From Tubiluchus corallicola (Eukaryota > Priapulida > Priapulimorpha > Priapulimorphida > Tubiluchidae), in NCBI GenBank assembly GCA_030141605.1, contig JAQGDQ010000514.1, positions 81,001 to 145,000 of the forward strand: a stretch of 64,000 bases of DNA. Reading direction: 5' to 3'. A program made the position numbers and the translations under genes. Under the pieces are notes generated by a model, which was given only the letters and a program-made list of their open reading frames with translations, was not told the origin of the DNA and ran no database searches. Below are positions 31,735-42,209 of this stretch, piece by piece; the stretch's first letter is position 1, and each line of letters begins with the position of its first letter.

Positions 31735-33248
31735 TGCTTATTATACCTTCTTAGTTATGCTTGCTCTCTCTACTTCCATTCATGGAACTATTGTAAGTGT
31801 GAACAGTATCATCCCTCAACTGTCTCAGGAGGCGATTTACAAGCACCAAGACGTTTTAGCGTCATATGGGATTATCATCACTGATCCCAAGCCCATTGGG
31901 TATCAAGTATCCCAATCTTACAAGATAATAAGAGTAGAAATGTCCAAAGCATGGAACATTCACTACCAGCTCTTCAATGATCCAGAAAATGACTACCCCT
32001 CCAAGGCCAACCATCGAGATAAAAGATTCCTAGGAATGATTGTAGCCGGTGCTGCGATGGCAGAAGCCACTGCAGCCTTAGCATTGGGGGCAACCAACAG
32101 GGCCGAAATTAATGCCCTCAACAGGAAAATGAGTGAGTTAAAAAACAACCAAGATATGATGAACCACGAGCTGACTGTAGTAAATAAGGAAGTTGGCATT
32201 TTAGGACATGACCTGGAAGAATTGGAACGACTTGTTGGTAATGTTGACCATAACGTCCACAAGCTTATGCAGGCCCATGCAAAAGATATGACTCAGCTCC
32301 ATGAATATCTAAATTCAGTTAGGTATGGACATGGATTGAGATCTATAACATCGTCTAAGATAGATCCACTCCTCATAAGCCCGACTCAATTTAATCTTCT
32401 CATGTCTAATCCCAACTGCAGTGTCCCTTTGTCCTATGGTGCAAGCAGAGCAATAGTAATCAAATCAGAACCGGAGAGGTTGTGGATGTTGGTTAATGTG
32501 AGAGAGATCATTCAATCACCAAGCAGAGTGCATGTCAAAACCAAAAATGGTCCCCATAGTTAAAGGGGGCACTTGGGTGATTCATGGGGCTCCATTTGAC
32601 ATGATTTTGGACCTCAAGAGTATTAAGATTATTCCCCCTGGGTCCTGCCAGGACTTCAACGTGATTGTATGCTCTGATGACCTAGAGACACAACCATTTG
32701 ACCAGTCTTTAAAGTATGAAAGATCTCCTGAAAATTGGGGTATTGTGACCTTAATGGGGGGTTGGATAGTCCAGAAGCAAGCCAGTTATCAACTTAGAAC
32801 GGTCTTCACTCATTCAGGGGCCTCTGAGAGGACAATACCCAAAAATTCCAGCCTTGTTTTAACGTGTAAGAAGATCCTAGAGTACCACTTACCTGGTTAC
32901 TTACTTCGATGCAGTGACACTCTGCATAGGCTGAAAAGCTGGATCCCAAGATTAGAAAGCCATAATTTGACAAGCTATACAGATGAGATCAATGTCCTAA
33001 TAAATAAGACTCATGCTTTACTCATCTCTCATCATGAAATTGAACCTCTCAGCTGGTATGAAGACTATTCATCTGCTAGAGACTGGTTATGGTTGATATC
33101 AGTAGTAACTTCTGTTGAGGTTAACCTGTTAATTATTTGGATTATATACAGACTGGTAAAGATTCGAGTTAAAAACCGCAAAATGATCCAGGGTGAAGAG
33201 GTAGAAATGCAAGAATACAACAGTAGAAGATCAGAAGATCAGCCCTAG
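31735..33248 (+). pseudogene. Class I fusion glycoprotein F, near full length but frameshifted
   Basis: The most complete F copy. The start codon region lacks one G (AAAATGCTT), and a second frame change lies near 32545, so it cannot be translated as one protein. The 5' part repeats signal peptide, RDKR site, fusion peptide and first heptad repeat. The 3' part (32532-33248) adds a cysteine-containing ectodomain, a second helical region with NLTSY and NKT sequons (VLINKTHALLISHHEIE), a membrane span (WLWLISVVTSVEVNLLIIW) and a basic cytoplasmic tail. Total length of about 500 residues fits paramyxovirus-type F proteins. Directly upstream of an L gene start, as in mononegavirus genomes. Confidence 0.7.
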
Positions 33249-33337
33249 CTACTCTTTAGAACATGGAACAATTCAGCTTGCTAGTCATATCCCCATTAAT
33301 CGCTTCACTTTTTATCTTGTAAAAAAATGAAGTCAAA
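33249..33337 (+). promoter_or_regulatory. F-L intergenic region with likely viral gene-end and gene-start signals
   Basis: Between the F stop and the L start are 89 bases ending in TTGTAAAAAAATGAAGTCAAAATG. An A-run after a short AT-rich motif is the usual form (in mRNA sense) of a mononegavirus gene end. GAAGTCAAAATG also stands directly before the F start codon at 35011-35024, so it may be the gene-start consensus. This is inferred from two occurrences. Confidence 0.5.
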
Positions 33338-34105
33338 ATGACTTATGAGAGACACCTCAACTCACCTCTCAGCCTGGAATTTGAGAATGCTTTTATATTT
33401 GATATACATCACAAAACTCCAACAGAAGTAGCCAAAATTTGGGCTCTTGGACCTCCAGGAAAATGTCAATATCTGGATTACTTGAAAAAAGTTTCTCAGG
33501 AAATCAAGATCAGCCCTCCAGAACCTCTAGCGAGTTACCAGCACTCTAGGATGATGGAGAACTGCAATTCCTTTTTTTGGAAAAGAAAGAAGTCACCCAC
33601 TGAAGGAGAAGCCACCGACCAATCCAGGAGAGAACCTCCACAGAAGGAGGAATATGAAATCAAAGAGATTAAACTTGGGGACATGGCAAAACCCGCTACA
33701 GAGCTACAACATGCTGAGGAAACAATTGCGAGATATGCCAAGAGCTATCTGGCCGGCAAATATGAACATATTCCTCCACGACTTAGCATTGATATCAGTC
33801 TACTTCAAAGAAGACTGCTGCTAGAAAAGATCAGCAGCATTTTTGCCAACTCATCTGTAGCCAACAACAATCCGATTTTAATCAAAATTAATTCGAATCA
33901 TGTCTTCCACTTGTTGGGCCATTCTCTATTTGAACACCGCCGTGATAGTATAATTGTAACACATGTCAGTCATTTCACGGGGGGACTAGATGCAGCAATT
34001 TCTCGACTTACTGTCAAAATCTTACATGCTCTGCTAGATCAAGAAGATCAATCAGAGAAGCGCAATGTTATAGAAGAGTTCATAGAACTCATTCATAAGC
34101 ATATA
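33338..34105 (+). pseudogene. L polymerase N-terminal fragment, second lineage
   Basis: The ATG at 33338, just after GAAGTCAAA, starts about 256 residues homologous to the N-terminus of the L fragments at 51-60 kb, sharing ALGPPGKCQYLD, KPATELQHAEETIA and VTHVSHFTGGLDAAIS. By eye about two thirds of residues agree, so it is a related but different virus from the triplicated L. Homology stops at HKHI near 34105, where unrelated sequence follows, and the open frame ends at 34132. L is the RNA polymerase of negative-strand viruses. The catalytic part is missing here. Confidence 0.75.
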
Positions 34106-34524
34106 CTTGTTCCCATAAATCTCAGAAAATAAAGCGGAGGCAAAGCGGTAACAAAAAATTCATCGTTCGTTTTTTTCAGTTCCTCGAGGCAGAGAAAAGT
34201 TTAAGTTTGTTATTTCATGTTTATTAAGTCCAAAGATTGTTCAGTAGCATCACTATCTAGTATTACATAAACTCTCTATCGCACTGCGAGTGTCATTTCC
34301 ACCGACATTATTTCCCATTCTGACGTTGTTTTTGGAAAGATTTCTTCAAGTATTGCTGTTGCAACTAGTAAATAATCAATAGACTGCAAACGAGTTGTGT
34401 GCGCCTCGCTGAATGAAGTAAGCGTCTTGCTGTTCATCCTTTAAAAAATCTACTCAAATTTATGTGTAGGCCTGGGGACAAGCGGTATGAATGTTGTAAG
34501 AATGATGTGTAAAAGTAATAATAT
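34106..34524. other. Spacer without recognised gene
   Basis: About 400 bases between the truncated L fragment and LTR copy 3. No ORF of note, no repeat of other window regions seen. Confidence 0.4.
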
Positions 34525-34844
34525 TGTTCTGCAGGGCTGTGATGAGATAGTGTAATACTGGCAGGGGAATACAGCAGACTGCTCAGGTGTGCGTGTGAAC
34601 GTGACTTTATCTAGCACATAGACTCTTATTCTGACCTTGTGTTAGTAGGAGCCACTAGTCACGTGCACACCTGAGCTTATAAAAAGGGTAGGTCTGCTGT
34701 AGATCCTTGTCAGTGGTCGTCTCATCTCAGCTCTGTTCACATTTCAGGCTTTGCTCTGTTCTATTCTGTTCGGTAAGCTATTTGGAATATTTTATAATAA
34801 ATTGTCATTTTGATTTTATTATTCATTGTGGTTTTGGTTTGGCA
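34525..34844 (+). mobile_element. LTR-like element, copy 3
   Basis: About 320 bases, TG...CA ends, homologous to 9576-9890 but more diverged (a TATT insertion before the AATAAA, several substitutions). TATA box near 34678. The shared leader TTGACTTAGTTGAG follows, but the downstream sequence is different from the other two copies and leads to an F gene about 175 bases further on, through an acceptor-like 'tttttatatacag' at 35010. Confidence 0.65.
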
Positions 34845-35021
34845 TTGACTTAGTTGAGACATGCCGCACGGTGTAGGCCGCGGTGCCATCCGTCCTGCCT
34901 CCGTTAAAAGCGGACAGCAGCCCAATATTTTAAGAAAGTTTTGTTTGCAGCAGAAATGTTATAGAAACTTTTTATTGTTTTTATACCTATCTATTGTCTT
35001 TTTTATATACAGGAAGTCAAA

Positions 35022-35836
35022 ATGGCTTATTATACCTTCTTAGTTATGCTTGCTCTCTCTACTTCCATTCATGGAACTATTGTAAGTGTGAACAGTATCA
35101 TCCCTCAACTGTCTCAGGAGGCGATTTACAAGCACCAAGACGTTTTAGCGTCATATGGGATTATCATCACTGATCCCAAGCCCATTGGGTATCAAGTATC
35201 CCAATCTTACAAGATAATAAGAGTAGAAATGTCCAAAGCATGGAACATTCACTACCAGCTCTTCAATGATCCAGAAAATGACTACCCCTCCAAGGCCAAC
35301 CATCGAGATAAAAGATTCCTAGGAATGATTGTAGCCGGTGCTGCGATGGCAGAAGCCACTGCAGCCTTAGCATTGGGGGCAACCAACAGGGCCGAAATTA
35401 ATGCCCTCAACAGGAAAATGAGTGAGTTAAAAAACAACCAAGATATGATGAACCACGAGCTGACTGTAGTAAATAAGGAAGTTGGCATTTTAGGACATGA
35501 CCTGGAAGAATTGGAACGACTTGTTGGTAATGTTGACCATAACGTCCACAAGCTTATGCAGGCCCATGCAAAAGATATGACTCAGCTCCATGAATATCTA
35601 AATTCAGTTAGGTATGGACATGGATTGAGATCTATAACATCGTCTAAGATAGATTCACTCCTCATAAGCCCGACTCAATTTAATCTTCTCATGTCTAATC
35701 CCAACTGCAGTGTCCCTTTGTCCTATGGTGCAAGCAGAGCAATAGTAATCAAATCAGAACCGGAGAGGTTGTGGATGTTGGTTAATGTGAGAGAGATCAT
35801 TCAATCACCAAGCAGAGTGCATGTCAAAACCAAAAA
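35022..35836 (+). pseudogene. Class I fusion glycoprotein F, N-terminal part, copy 3
   Basis: ATG at 35022 preceded by GAAGTCAAA, the likely viral gene start, which is not kept in the other two F copies. Protein identical to the copy at 22549 apart from two substitutions (N for K near residue 82, E for K at 163). Same furin-type site and fusion peptide, same loss of the C-terminal half at the hAT junction. Confidence 0.7.
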
Positions 35837-36192
35837 TGTTTTGTGGTGGAGCATACGCTGGATGGGTGAAAGCCTCGTCAGAAGGCTCCGACTACTCGTT
35901 TTGTGTTCCATGTAGGAAAAATGTGAAAGTGCGAGCGTCCGGGTTTTACGACCTGAAGAGCCATTTCTCATCAACACGTGGACACAAGGAAAGTGTGGCG
36001 AAAACTAAAACTTTTCGGTCGATGGATGATCATTTCAAACCAGCGAAGGAACCTGTTGTTAGCTCTAATGCCACAGCTGCAGAAATTTTATTTTGTCAGT
36101 TTGTGGCCGAACACAACTTGCCACCTTCCATTGCTGACCATTTCAGTTCCAGTTTTTTTGTTCCAATTATTTTTTGTTGTTGTGTGGACTGA
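35837..36192 (+). pseudogene. hAT-type transposase N-terminal fragment, copy 2
   Basis: Same BED-like fragment as 23364-23719, fused at the same base to F. The identical junction shows that the F-hAT join happened once and was then duplicated. Confidence 0.6.
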
Positions 36193-36331
36193 TATGCGAT
36201 CTCCTGACTGGTCTGTTTCTGTTGGCTCCCAGCAAATTAACACATTTTCAGATTCGGTAAGGTCCCGTGCTGTCTTATAAGGTTTAGCAAGACCCTATAT
36301 AAGGGCAACGCTAATAACAGGTTGACAAGTA

Positions 36332-37470
36332 TGCATTGAACACGACTATCTTAAGAACATAGCTGACACTCAAACTCTTTACCATCATGATAAATTTTCA
36401 AATGTCCTTGATAATTTTGATTTCGTGATCTGTGACTCTATCGATTTTCTCCACCTTCGGGCCATTTCTAGCAACGATTATATTTCGAAGTGTGAAGCAA
36501 AAGTTAAAAATAAAGGCACCTTTTAGTTTAGTATTGGGTTAGAACAAATTAAAAACTTAAATATTTTAAAATTAAATTTACAAACACTACAAATTTCACA
36601 TATCTCCTAACGTTAAAGCAAATCAAGTTTATATTTTCCTCCAATGTTCTGAAAAATTAGATAACAAAGAAGGTTTAGTTGCTTGGTCCGCTTGGTATCA
36701 ATTCATACATTTTGTTGTTCGTTATCGCATGTACGCTGTAGAAAATGCTTTTAAACGTAAAATGAAACAATTGACGTTAGCCCATCCTATTCTTTCTAAA
36801 GTTAAAGATAAGCCTTGCCACTACACAACCTTCTCCCCTACCCTAACGTCAGACCGCTTTGAAACCATGTTTGAATGTAAGCATAACAAGCTCAAAAATA
36901 ACCATCGCCTTAACCGTATCGAAGCAATTTTGAACGATAATAAATTTTAGAAATCTGCTAGCAAACTCCAAAATTTAGAATATCTTAACGTAGAAGACGT
37001 TAAGAAAGGATCCCGATTATGCCCAAGAAAATTAAGTAATCAAATTGTAATAGCAAAATGGAACACCGAAAAATCAAAAGTATCTGATGATTCAGTTTTA
37101 GTAGCCGACTTTTTAGGAAATTTAGTTAAGAAAATTACCGGCGCTGATCCGTTTAACACCCCTGTAGTACAAGTATCTAAAAACGCAACCTTAGTTCATT
37201 CTGCTGTAAGAGACCGCTTAGACCATCCAAATAAGCAATTATCTGACGAACAAATTACTCAACTCTTAGACGCTGCAGAATACGTATGTATGCCTCCATC
37301 CCACCCTATCAAAATTGCAACCTGGGATGAATTAGGACATTTAATCAATAGACAAGGTGCTTCCGGAATGTTAGACGATTGTCAAGATTTAGGAACTCTT
37401 TACGACCGCCCTGGCACTCGCGAAGTTGTAGAACGTATAATTAACGATTTGCAAAAGTTCCAATTTTACC
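36332..37470 (+). pseudogene. ORF Y, longer copy (unrecognised)
   Basis: Begins as at 23.86 kb, with a frame change near 36530, and continues past the point where copy 1 stops. An in-frame TAG at 36948 and then about 175 codons of open frame follow (VADFLGNLVKKITGADPF, AEYVCMPPSHPIK, LYDRPGTREVVERI). Soluble and mostly helical in appearance; could be a capsid or nucleocapsid protein of an RNA virus, but this is a guess. It is cut near 37470, where NS3-like sequence starts. Confidence 0.4.
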
Positions 37471-37474
37471 AAGG

Positions 37475-37980
37475 TTGACTAAGGGAGACATAGTGATTAG
37501 TCCAAGACTAAAAGTAGGATGGTTTACATATTATGTTGATTGTAGTTACCAGGGTAGAGTTGAGAGAGTAGAAGCAAACGGAATTGTGCGGGTTAAGTTT
37601 CCTACTACAGTACACGGAGACAGTGGGCAACCCATATACATGGAAACAGAAAGAGGAAACGTGTGTGTGGGTTGCATTGCATACAGTAGCAATTTGAATG
37701 GAGACATGGTAGAGGAAACGATAGCAACTGAAACTCACGGAATCTCAACTAAGGTAGAGCAGGGAAAGATACGAATTGTAACATCTTATTGTGGGAGTGG
37801 TAAAACTAGAGAAAAGATTCCATCTTGTTTGAAAAGTAGGTCTATTGGACAGAAAGCATACATACTAGCTCCTGACAGAGTAGTAGCACGTGAGAATTAC
37901 GAATCCTTGAAGAAAGTGCTAAAAGAGAAAATAGCATTGAGGACATCAGATGCTAATCCAGAGGAAAGAAAGATGATATA
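37475..37980 (+). pseudogene. NS3-like fragment 1: protease C-terminal half and helicase start
   Basis: Encodes HGDSGQP (serine at 37622-37624), the active-site block of an NS3-type chymotrypsin-like protease, followed by the Walker A motif CGSGKT and helicase motif Ia APDRVVA. In flaviviruses NS3 cuts the polyprotein and unwinds RNA. The N-terminal half of the protease, with His and Asp of the triad, is absent. The viral frame ends at ERKMI, where a 595-base insertion begins; the ORF tail to 38014 is insertion sequence. Confidence 0.8.
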
Positions 37981-38575
37981 TTTTTTGTTATGCAGTTGTC
38001 ATAATGAATGTTAAGACTTAGATTTAACAGAAATTTGTGGTATTTTAGGGAGGTGCTGCCATCTTTTGGCTGTAAAATTAATTTACCTATTTCTTAAACT
38101 GTTTACTGTACAATCTATTTACATACCATTTACTGGGTTTCAACTAAAGTTAATGAGCTGTAACAGGAGTCCTGGCTATTGTATGTTGGTCAGTAGTAGT
38201 TCAGGTCTCATAGTCTGCTGGTGAATAATGTAATTGGTGAATTTCATAATGTAGTTTGTCAAGGTATGTTGCTTTAAATTATATTTTGTGGTTTTTTTAT
38301 TTTGCTAAACTGAGAGGTTAGTGCTTTAATTTTTGTTATAGTGTGTTAAACTTAAGTGAATTATTAAGCTAAACTTCCCTAAATGTTGCTTTTGCTTTTA
38401 TTTCAGACGGCAATTTATGTTGAAACCTACCCCCCCCCCTCTACACAGGCTTCACTTCTTCATTTTTTTGACAATAAAGAAATCAACCTACCTGTATCAA
38501 AGTGTTCATCATTTTTATTGGATTACAACATGCAGACAGACAAACTGAACAAAACAGCCAGGACCCTGTAAAATC
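37981..38575 (-). mobile_element. 595-bp insertion in the NS3 helicase
   Basis: Separates two parts of the helicase between motifs Ia and II, with frame kept on both sides. It starts with a T-run (TTTTTT), as would the tail of a retroposon inserted in minus orientation, but no family is recognised and no clear target duplication is seen. Small ORFs inside it are not convincing. Confidence 0.5.
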
Positions 38576-39014
38576 GAGGTAATGGCCCATGCAACAGCCT
38601 TAAATCGATATAGGAAGGAGAAATTGAACTTTAGAAGCTCATTGACCATCATAGATGATGGGCATTATAATAACGAAGAAACCGTGGCATTAGTATCCAT
38701 AGTCATGTACAGTGCAACATCAAAGGACATGATGGCCACAGCCACAAACCAGCCAGTGGAGCGCATGGAGATGAATGAAAGGGAAGTTAAAAACTATGTT
38801 AACGAGCAAGTAGAAGCCAAGATATTGTGGATAGTACCAGGCAACGTGAATAGTAAAGCAAAAGAAGTGAAAGGTTGGTACAAGGACAAAATAATAGTGT
38901 TGGATAAGCACAATATAGAAAACCTGAACCAAGCTAAAAATCTTGCGACAGGCATGGGGATAAGCACCAGCATATGTGAGTGTGGTGCTAACTTAAATCC
39001 TGACATCGTCATTG
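38576..39014 (+). pseudogene. NS3-like fragment 2: helicase motifs II to V
   Basis: Continues fragment 1 with VMAHATALNRY, then IIDDGHYN at 38648-38671 (motif II; DDGH in place of DEAH, so the catalytic Glu position is Asp), YSATS (motif III), ILWIVPGN (motif IV region) and ATGMGIS...CGANL (motif V). The order matches superfamily 2 helicases of flaviviruses. It breaks at DIVI, where a LINE insertion with target duplication follows; one base is lost in the left duplicate. Confidence 0.8.
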
Positions 39015-39810
39015 TACTCAAACTAATTACCCTCCAGTAACAGAAGGTATTGAGACTGGAAGATGGGCAAGGATAAAAAGAGAGGACAGGCTATGCTCCT
39101 GTTCTGGCTTAAACGTACAAACAGAAGAGCATGTTATCTGTTTTTGTCCACTTACGAATCACCTTCGTGAACATAACACTGAACTGAGCTTCAACGAATT
39201 TTTTAAGACGAATTTTTTAAGCTTTATTTACGAACAATGTTTTCTTGTGCTTCAAAATATGACATTGCCTAAGTGTACTACAATCAATGTCCGCCATATT
39301 CCAATAAAATATTGTAGCGTTTTATATGTCATTTCTATTGAAAAAAATAAAAAAGCTATTTTACAAATTTGCATTAAATTCTGTAGTTCTAGACCCTACT
39401 AAACACAAACATTAAGTAAACCTAATTTGGTAATTTTACTAATTTATACTATGTAACACATTATTTATACTATGTAACACGTTCTATCAAATTATAAGAT
39501 TGTCATTAAGTAAACTAAATGTTCAAGGTGATCAGTTCAATCAAAATGATACAAAATGATGTATTTACTTACATCGTACGTCTCCATAAAGCAAATCGAG
39601 TATTTACCAATATATCTGACAAATTATCACTATCATACTGTGAAAACTACTATTAAAGAAGCCTGTTAACGTCTGCCAACTAACTCGCTTGCCCAGGTAA
39701 AAACAGATCTGTACAGGTGAGTGATCGTGGTCACGTGACCAACGAGATACTTAGCGAAATTCACTACAGTCATTGATACTCAAACTAATTACACTCCAGT
39801 AACAGAAGGT
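39008..39810 (+). mobile_element. LINE 3' fragment inserted into NS3, with 42-bp target duplication
   Basis: Bases 39008-39048 and 39769-39810 are near-identical direct repeats of viral coding sequence (ctcaaactaatta...cagaaggt) and bound an insertion. The insertion encodes RLETGRWARIKREDRLC, then TEEHVICFCP, the C-terminal Cys/His motif of Jockey/CR1-type non-LTR retrotransposons, followed by an AT-rich tail. The right repeat restores the viral reading (TNYTPVTEGDVDVIL). A duplication of this size is long for a LINE but compatible. Confidence 0.75.
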
Positions 39811-40078
39811 GATGTAGATGTGATTTTGCAGGAAAGACCCACTAGTAGGGCTAGCCAGGTTCAGAGAATAGGTCGAGGAGGCAGAAGGAAGAAAGCCACT
39901 TATGTAACGATTGGGCCAAGAACTAGACCACAGACGAGATTTTTCCCATCAGATACAGCCATGTGGGATGGCATAGCCATCTTACTGGCTGAAGACACAG
40001 AGGCTACACTACTGCAATATGTATGGTGAGGAAGAATGCACATTGCATAGTGAGCGGAGTTTAGAATTCAAGAGATTA
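39811..40078 (+). pseudogene. NS3-like fragment 3: helicase motif VI
   Basis: Encodes VQRIGRGGRRK, motif VI of the helicase (arginine fingers), then the start of the C-terminal helicase domain. A frame change occurs near 40020, after which the sequence still reads as protein to 40076, where a MITE interrupts it. Confidence 0.8.
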
Positions 40079-40656
40079 CCGTATATACTCGCATATAAGC
40101 CGAATTTAGAACTATAAGATACAATACTGAAATCAGGGGGTCGGCTTATATGCGCATGAAACAAAATGAACACAAGGACAGACACTAATGCCAATTTTCC
40201 AGCCACACATTTTCATCGCTATCTGACTCTTTATTTGGTTGTGTGTCACCAGTGGTGTATTGGAGGGGGATCGTGGGGGATCGCCGTCCATCCACTTTTT
40301 TTTAGAAAAAATATAACAGAAAACTTTTTTATAACAGAAATGTTATAATTTTTTGTGAATAAATAGAAAACAAAATAGTTTCTTCTTTATTCATATCAAA
40401 ATGTATAATTTCTTCTATTTCTTCTAGTATGTAACATAAAAGTAAGCATTTTACATCTTTATAGTAAAAAATTTCTATGAACCAAAAATACCCAATTAAC
40501 AAAATGTGACAAAAAGGGGGTTTGATTGGGTATGGAGTAAAATTAGACAAGTTGATGGTCGGCTTATATACGGGTTTTTGCAAAAACTTGCCATTTTAAA
40601 GCAGTTTTAGGGGGTCGGCTTATATGCGATGTAGGCCTATATGCGAGTATATACGG
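40079..40656. mobile_element. MITE with terminal inverted repeats, TA target site
   Basis: A 578-base element with inverted ends CCGTATATACTCGCATATA and TATATGCGAGTATATACGG, flanked by TA on both sides, which points to the Tc1/mariner/pogo type. Internal copies of 'gtcggcttatat' occur at both ends. No transposase ORF. It splits viral coding sequence, so it is younger than the integration. Confidence 0.8.
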
Positions 40657-41556
40657 TAGGCGTGAAACACCCAGTGACTGAAGATATGAAAGTGCCATAC
40701 TCAATGGCTGTGTTGTTGAGTGAGAACGGTTTGCCACGGATATCAGACAATGTGCCAAACAGGAAGACGCCAACAGCAATTCTGTAATCAATGTCCAAGA
40801 AAAGGGGTTGCATTCGATTGTAGAATGCATGTGAATAAGCATGCAATGTTGGTGCAGTTGGTGGAATTTGGATTCAATTCTTGGAGTGTGGTGACGATGT
40901 TGGCAATAATAACAATGATATCAAGCACTCTCTATTATAAAATCATAACATCAACTCATGGTTGGCAAAGGACAGTAGACCTTATTAAATGGTTATGGAG
41001 ATATGCTATAGTATTCACGACTTTCTACATGGTCACTATGCACCAGGATTTACTAGCTGGATTGAATTTTGCAGTACTATTAAAGCTTAGTATGAACTTA
41101 TATGACATTATAGTCGAAATACGAGCCGAAAGGAATGTGAAACACTCCTGGTGGGACGCGATGGTTGCAATGATATACACAGGAACCCTGTTAATAGCTT
41201 TGCGAGGGGACCAGTTCATAACTTTTGTAACCCGAAAGATGGGAGTTGAAGGAGTGCAACATGTACGAAATATTGGATGGCGTTATCAGGTAACAGATTA
41301 TTTATCTGTGATACAAAGCCATCTTATTTACGTGGTGCTCGACACATCATCCATAGGAAAGTTATTCGGTTATGTATATTCCACTAAGATTCGAGAGAAA
41401 ACAAATGAAAAGGGCTTTGACGGTCCAACAATCAAGGGACGTATTAAAGGAAACATTTCATTGCCAACCATGCATAACCGTTGCCATGCCTACCATGCAA
41501 AAACGACTGTTTACCGTTTCAATACGGTGATATTGAAGAAATTGAAAAATTTTTGA
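40657..41556 (+). pseudogene. NS3 C-terminus and NS4B-like membrane region
   Basis: Right of the MITE the viral frame resumes (TEDMKVPYSMAVLLSENGLP) with a frame change near 40795. From about 40833 to 41420 one frame encodes several hydrophobic spans (VVTMLAIITMISSTLYY, YAIVFTTFYMVTM, MVAMIYTGTLLIAL) separated by charged loops. This is the layout expected for NS4A/NS4B after NS3 in a flavivirus-like polyprotein. Near 41436 it meets GGACGTATTAAAGGAAAC, which also lies behind the methyltransferase at 19.6 kb. The frame ends at TGA 41554-41556. Confidence 0.6.
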
Positions 41557-41569
41557 ATATCGGCGTAAC

Positions 41570-42010
41570 TTCATGTACTATATCATCTTTAGCTACCGGG
41601 TCTTTACCAAACAATTTTCATCAGCATCACACTGACTCACAGTCACTAGTAAACACTTTAAACTGTCTTCCCTAATCAATGATGGTAATTCGATGAAAAC
41701 CTTTTATTTTTCCATATGAATGCGAGTCGCTTGTACCTTAATTAAAATTTCATCACAACAGATTCTTCCATAATTATTTATTCATTGATATTTTTTTACA
41801 GAGCATGTACCTTGTGAGGAGAGTCCGGAAGGTTTTGACCTCAGCTGGGATTCGACTGAGCAGAACTCAGAAGCAGGTGTTTCTACAGTAACCAGTGAAT
41901 CAGTATCAGTAAGCGAATTCAAGTGGTGTATGGTGAGTACGAACAGCCAACAATGTTTTAGCACTTTGTGCATCTCATTTCTCGAGATGAAAATGTGTTA
42001 GACATTTTTT
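41570..42010 (+). repeat. Module E with exon-like segment, copy 3 of 3
   Basis: Diverged copy of 20244-20665. It has a six-base insertion in the exon-like piece (TCAGTATCAGTAAGC) and several substitutions. Acceptor (tttttttacag) and GTGAGT donor are kept. Confidence 0.55.
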
Positions 42011-42209
42011 AATTATCAAATACAGACACATACAAATAATTGGAACTATTAAGAAAAGAAAGTTTATCTATATACCCTGATAAGCCTTCTACTAATGTAC
42101 AACTGAGTTCAATTCCTATAAGTTCATTTTCAAACACCTAGTTATTTGTTACTGTATCAATTTCGTTTGATCAGGTCTGCTTATTCATTACCTTTTTGAC
42201 TTCTGTTAA

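Noticed and set aside
22809..35551. Minus-strand 89-residue ORFs opposite the F fusion peptide region
   Set aside because: Shadow of the F coding sequence, identical in all copies because the copies are recent.
40720..40842. CxxC motifs (FCNQCPRKG) at the start of the NS4-like ORF as a zinc finger
   Set aside because: This part is read out of the viral frame after a frame change near 40795; the neighbouring frame continues the NS3 C-terminus.
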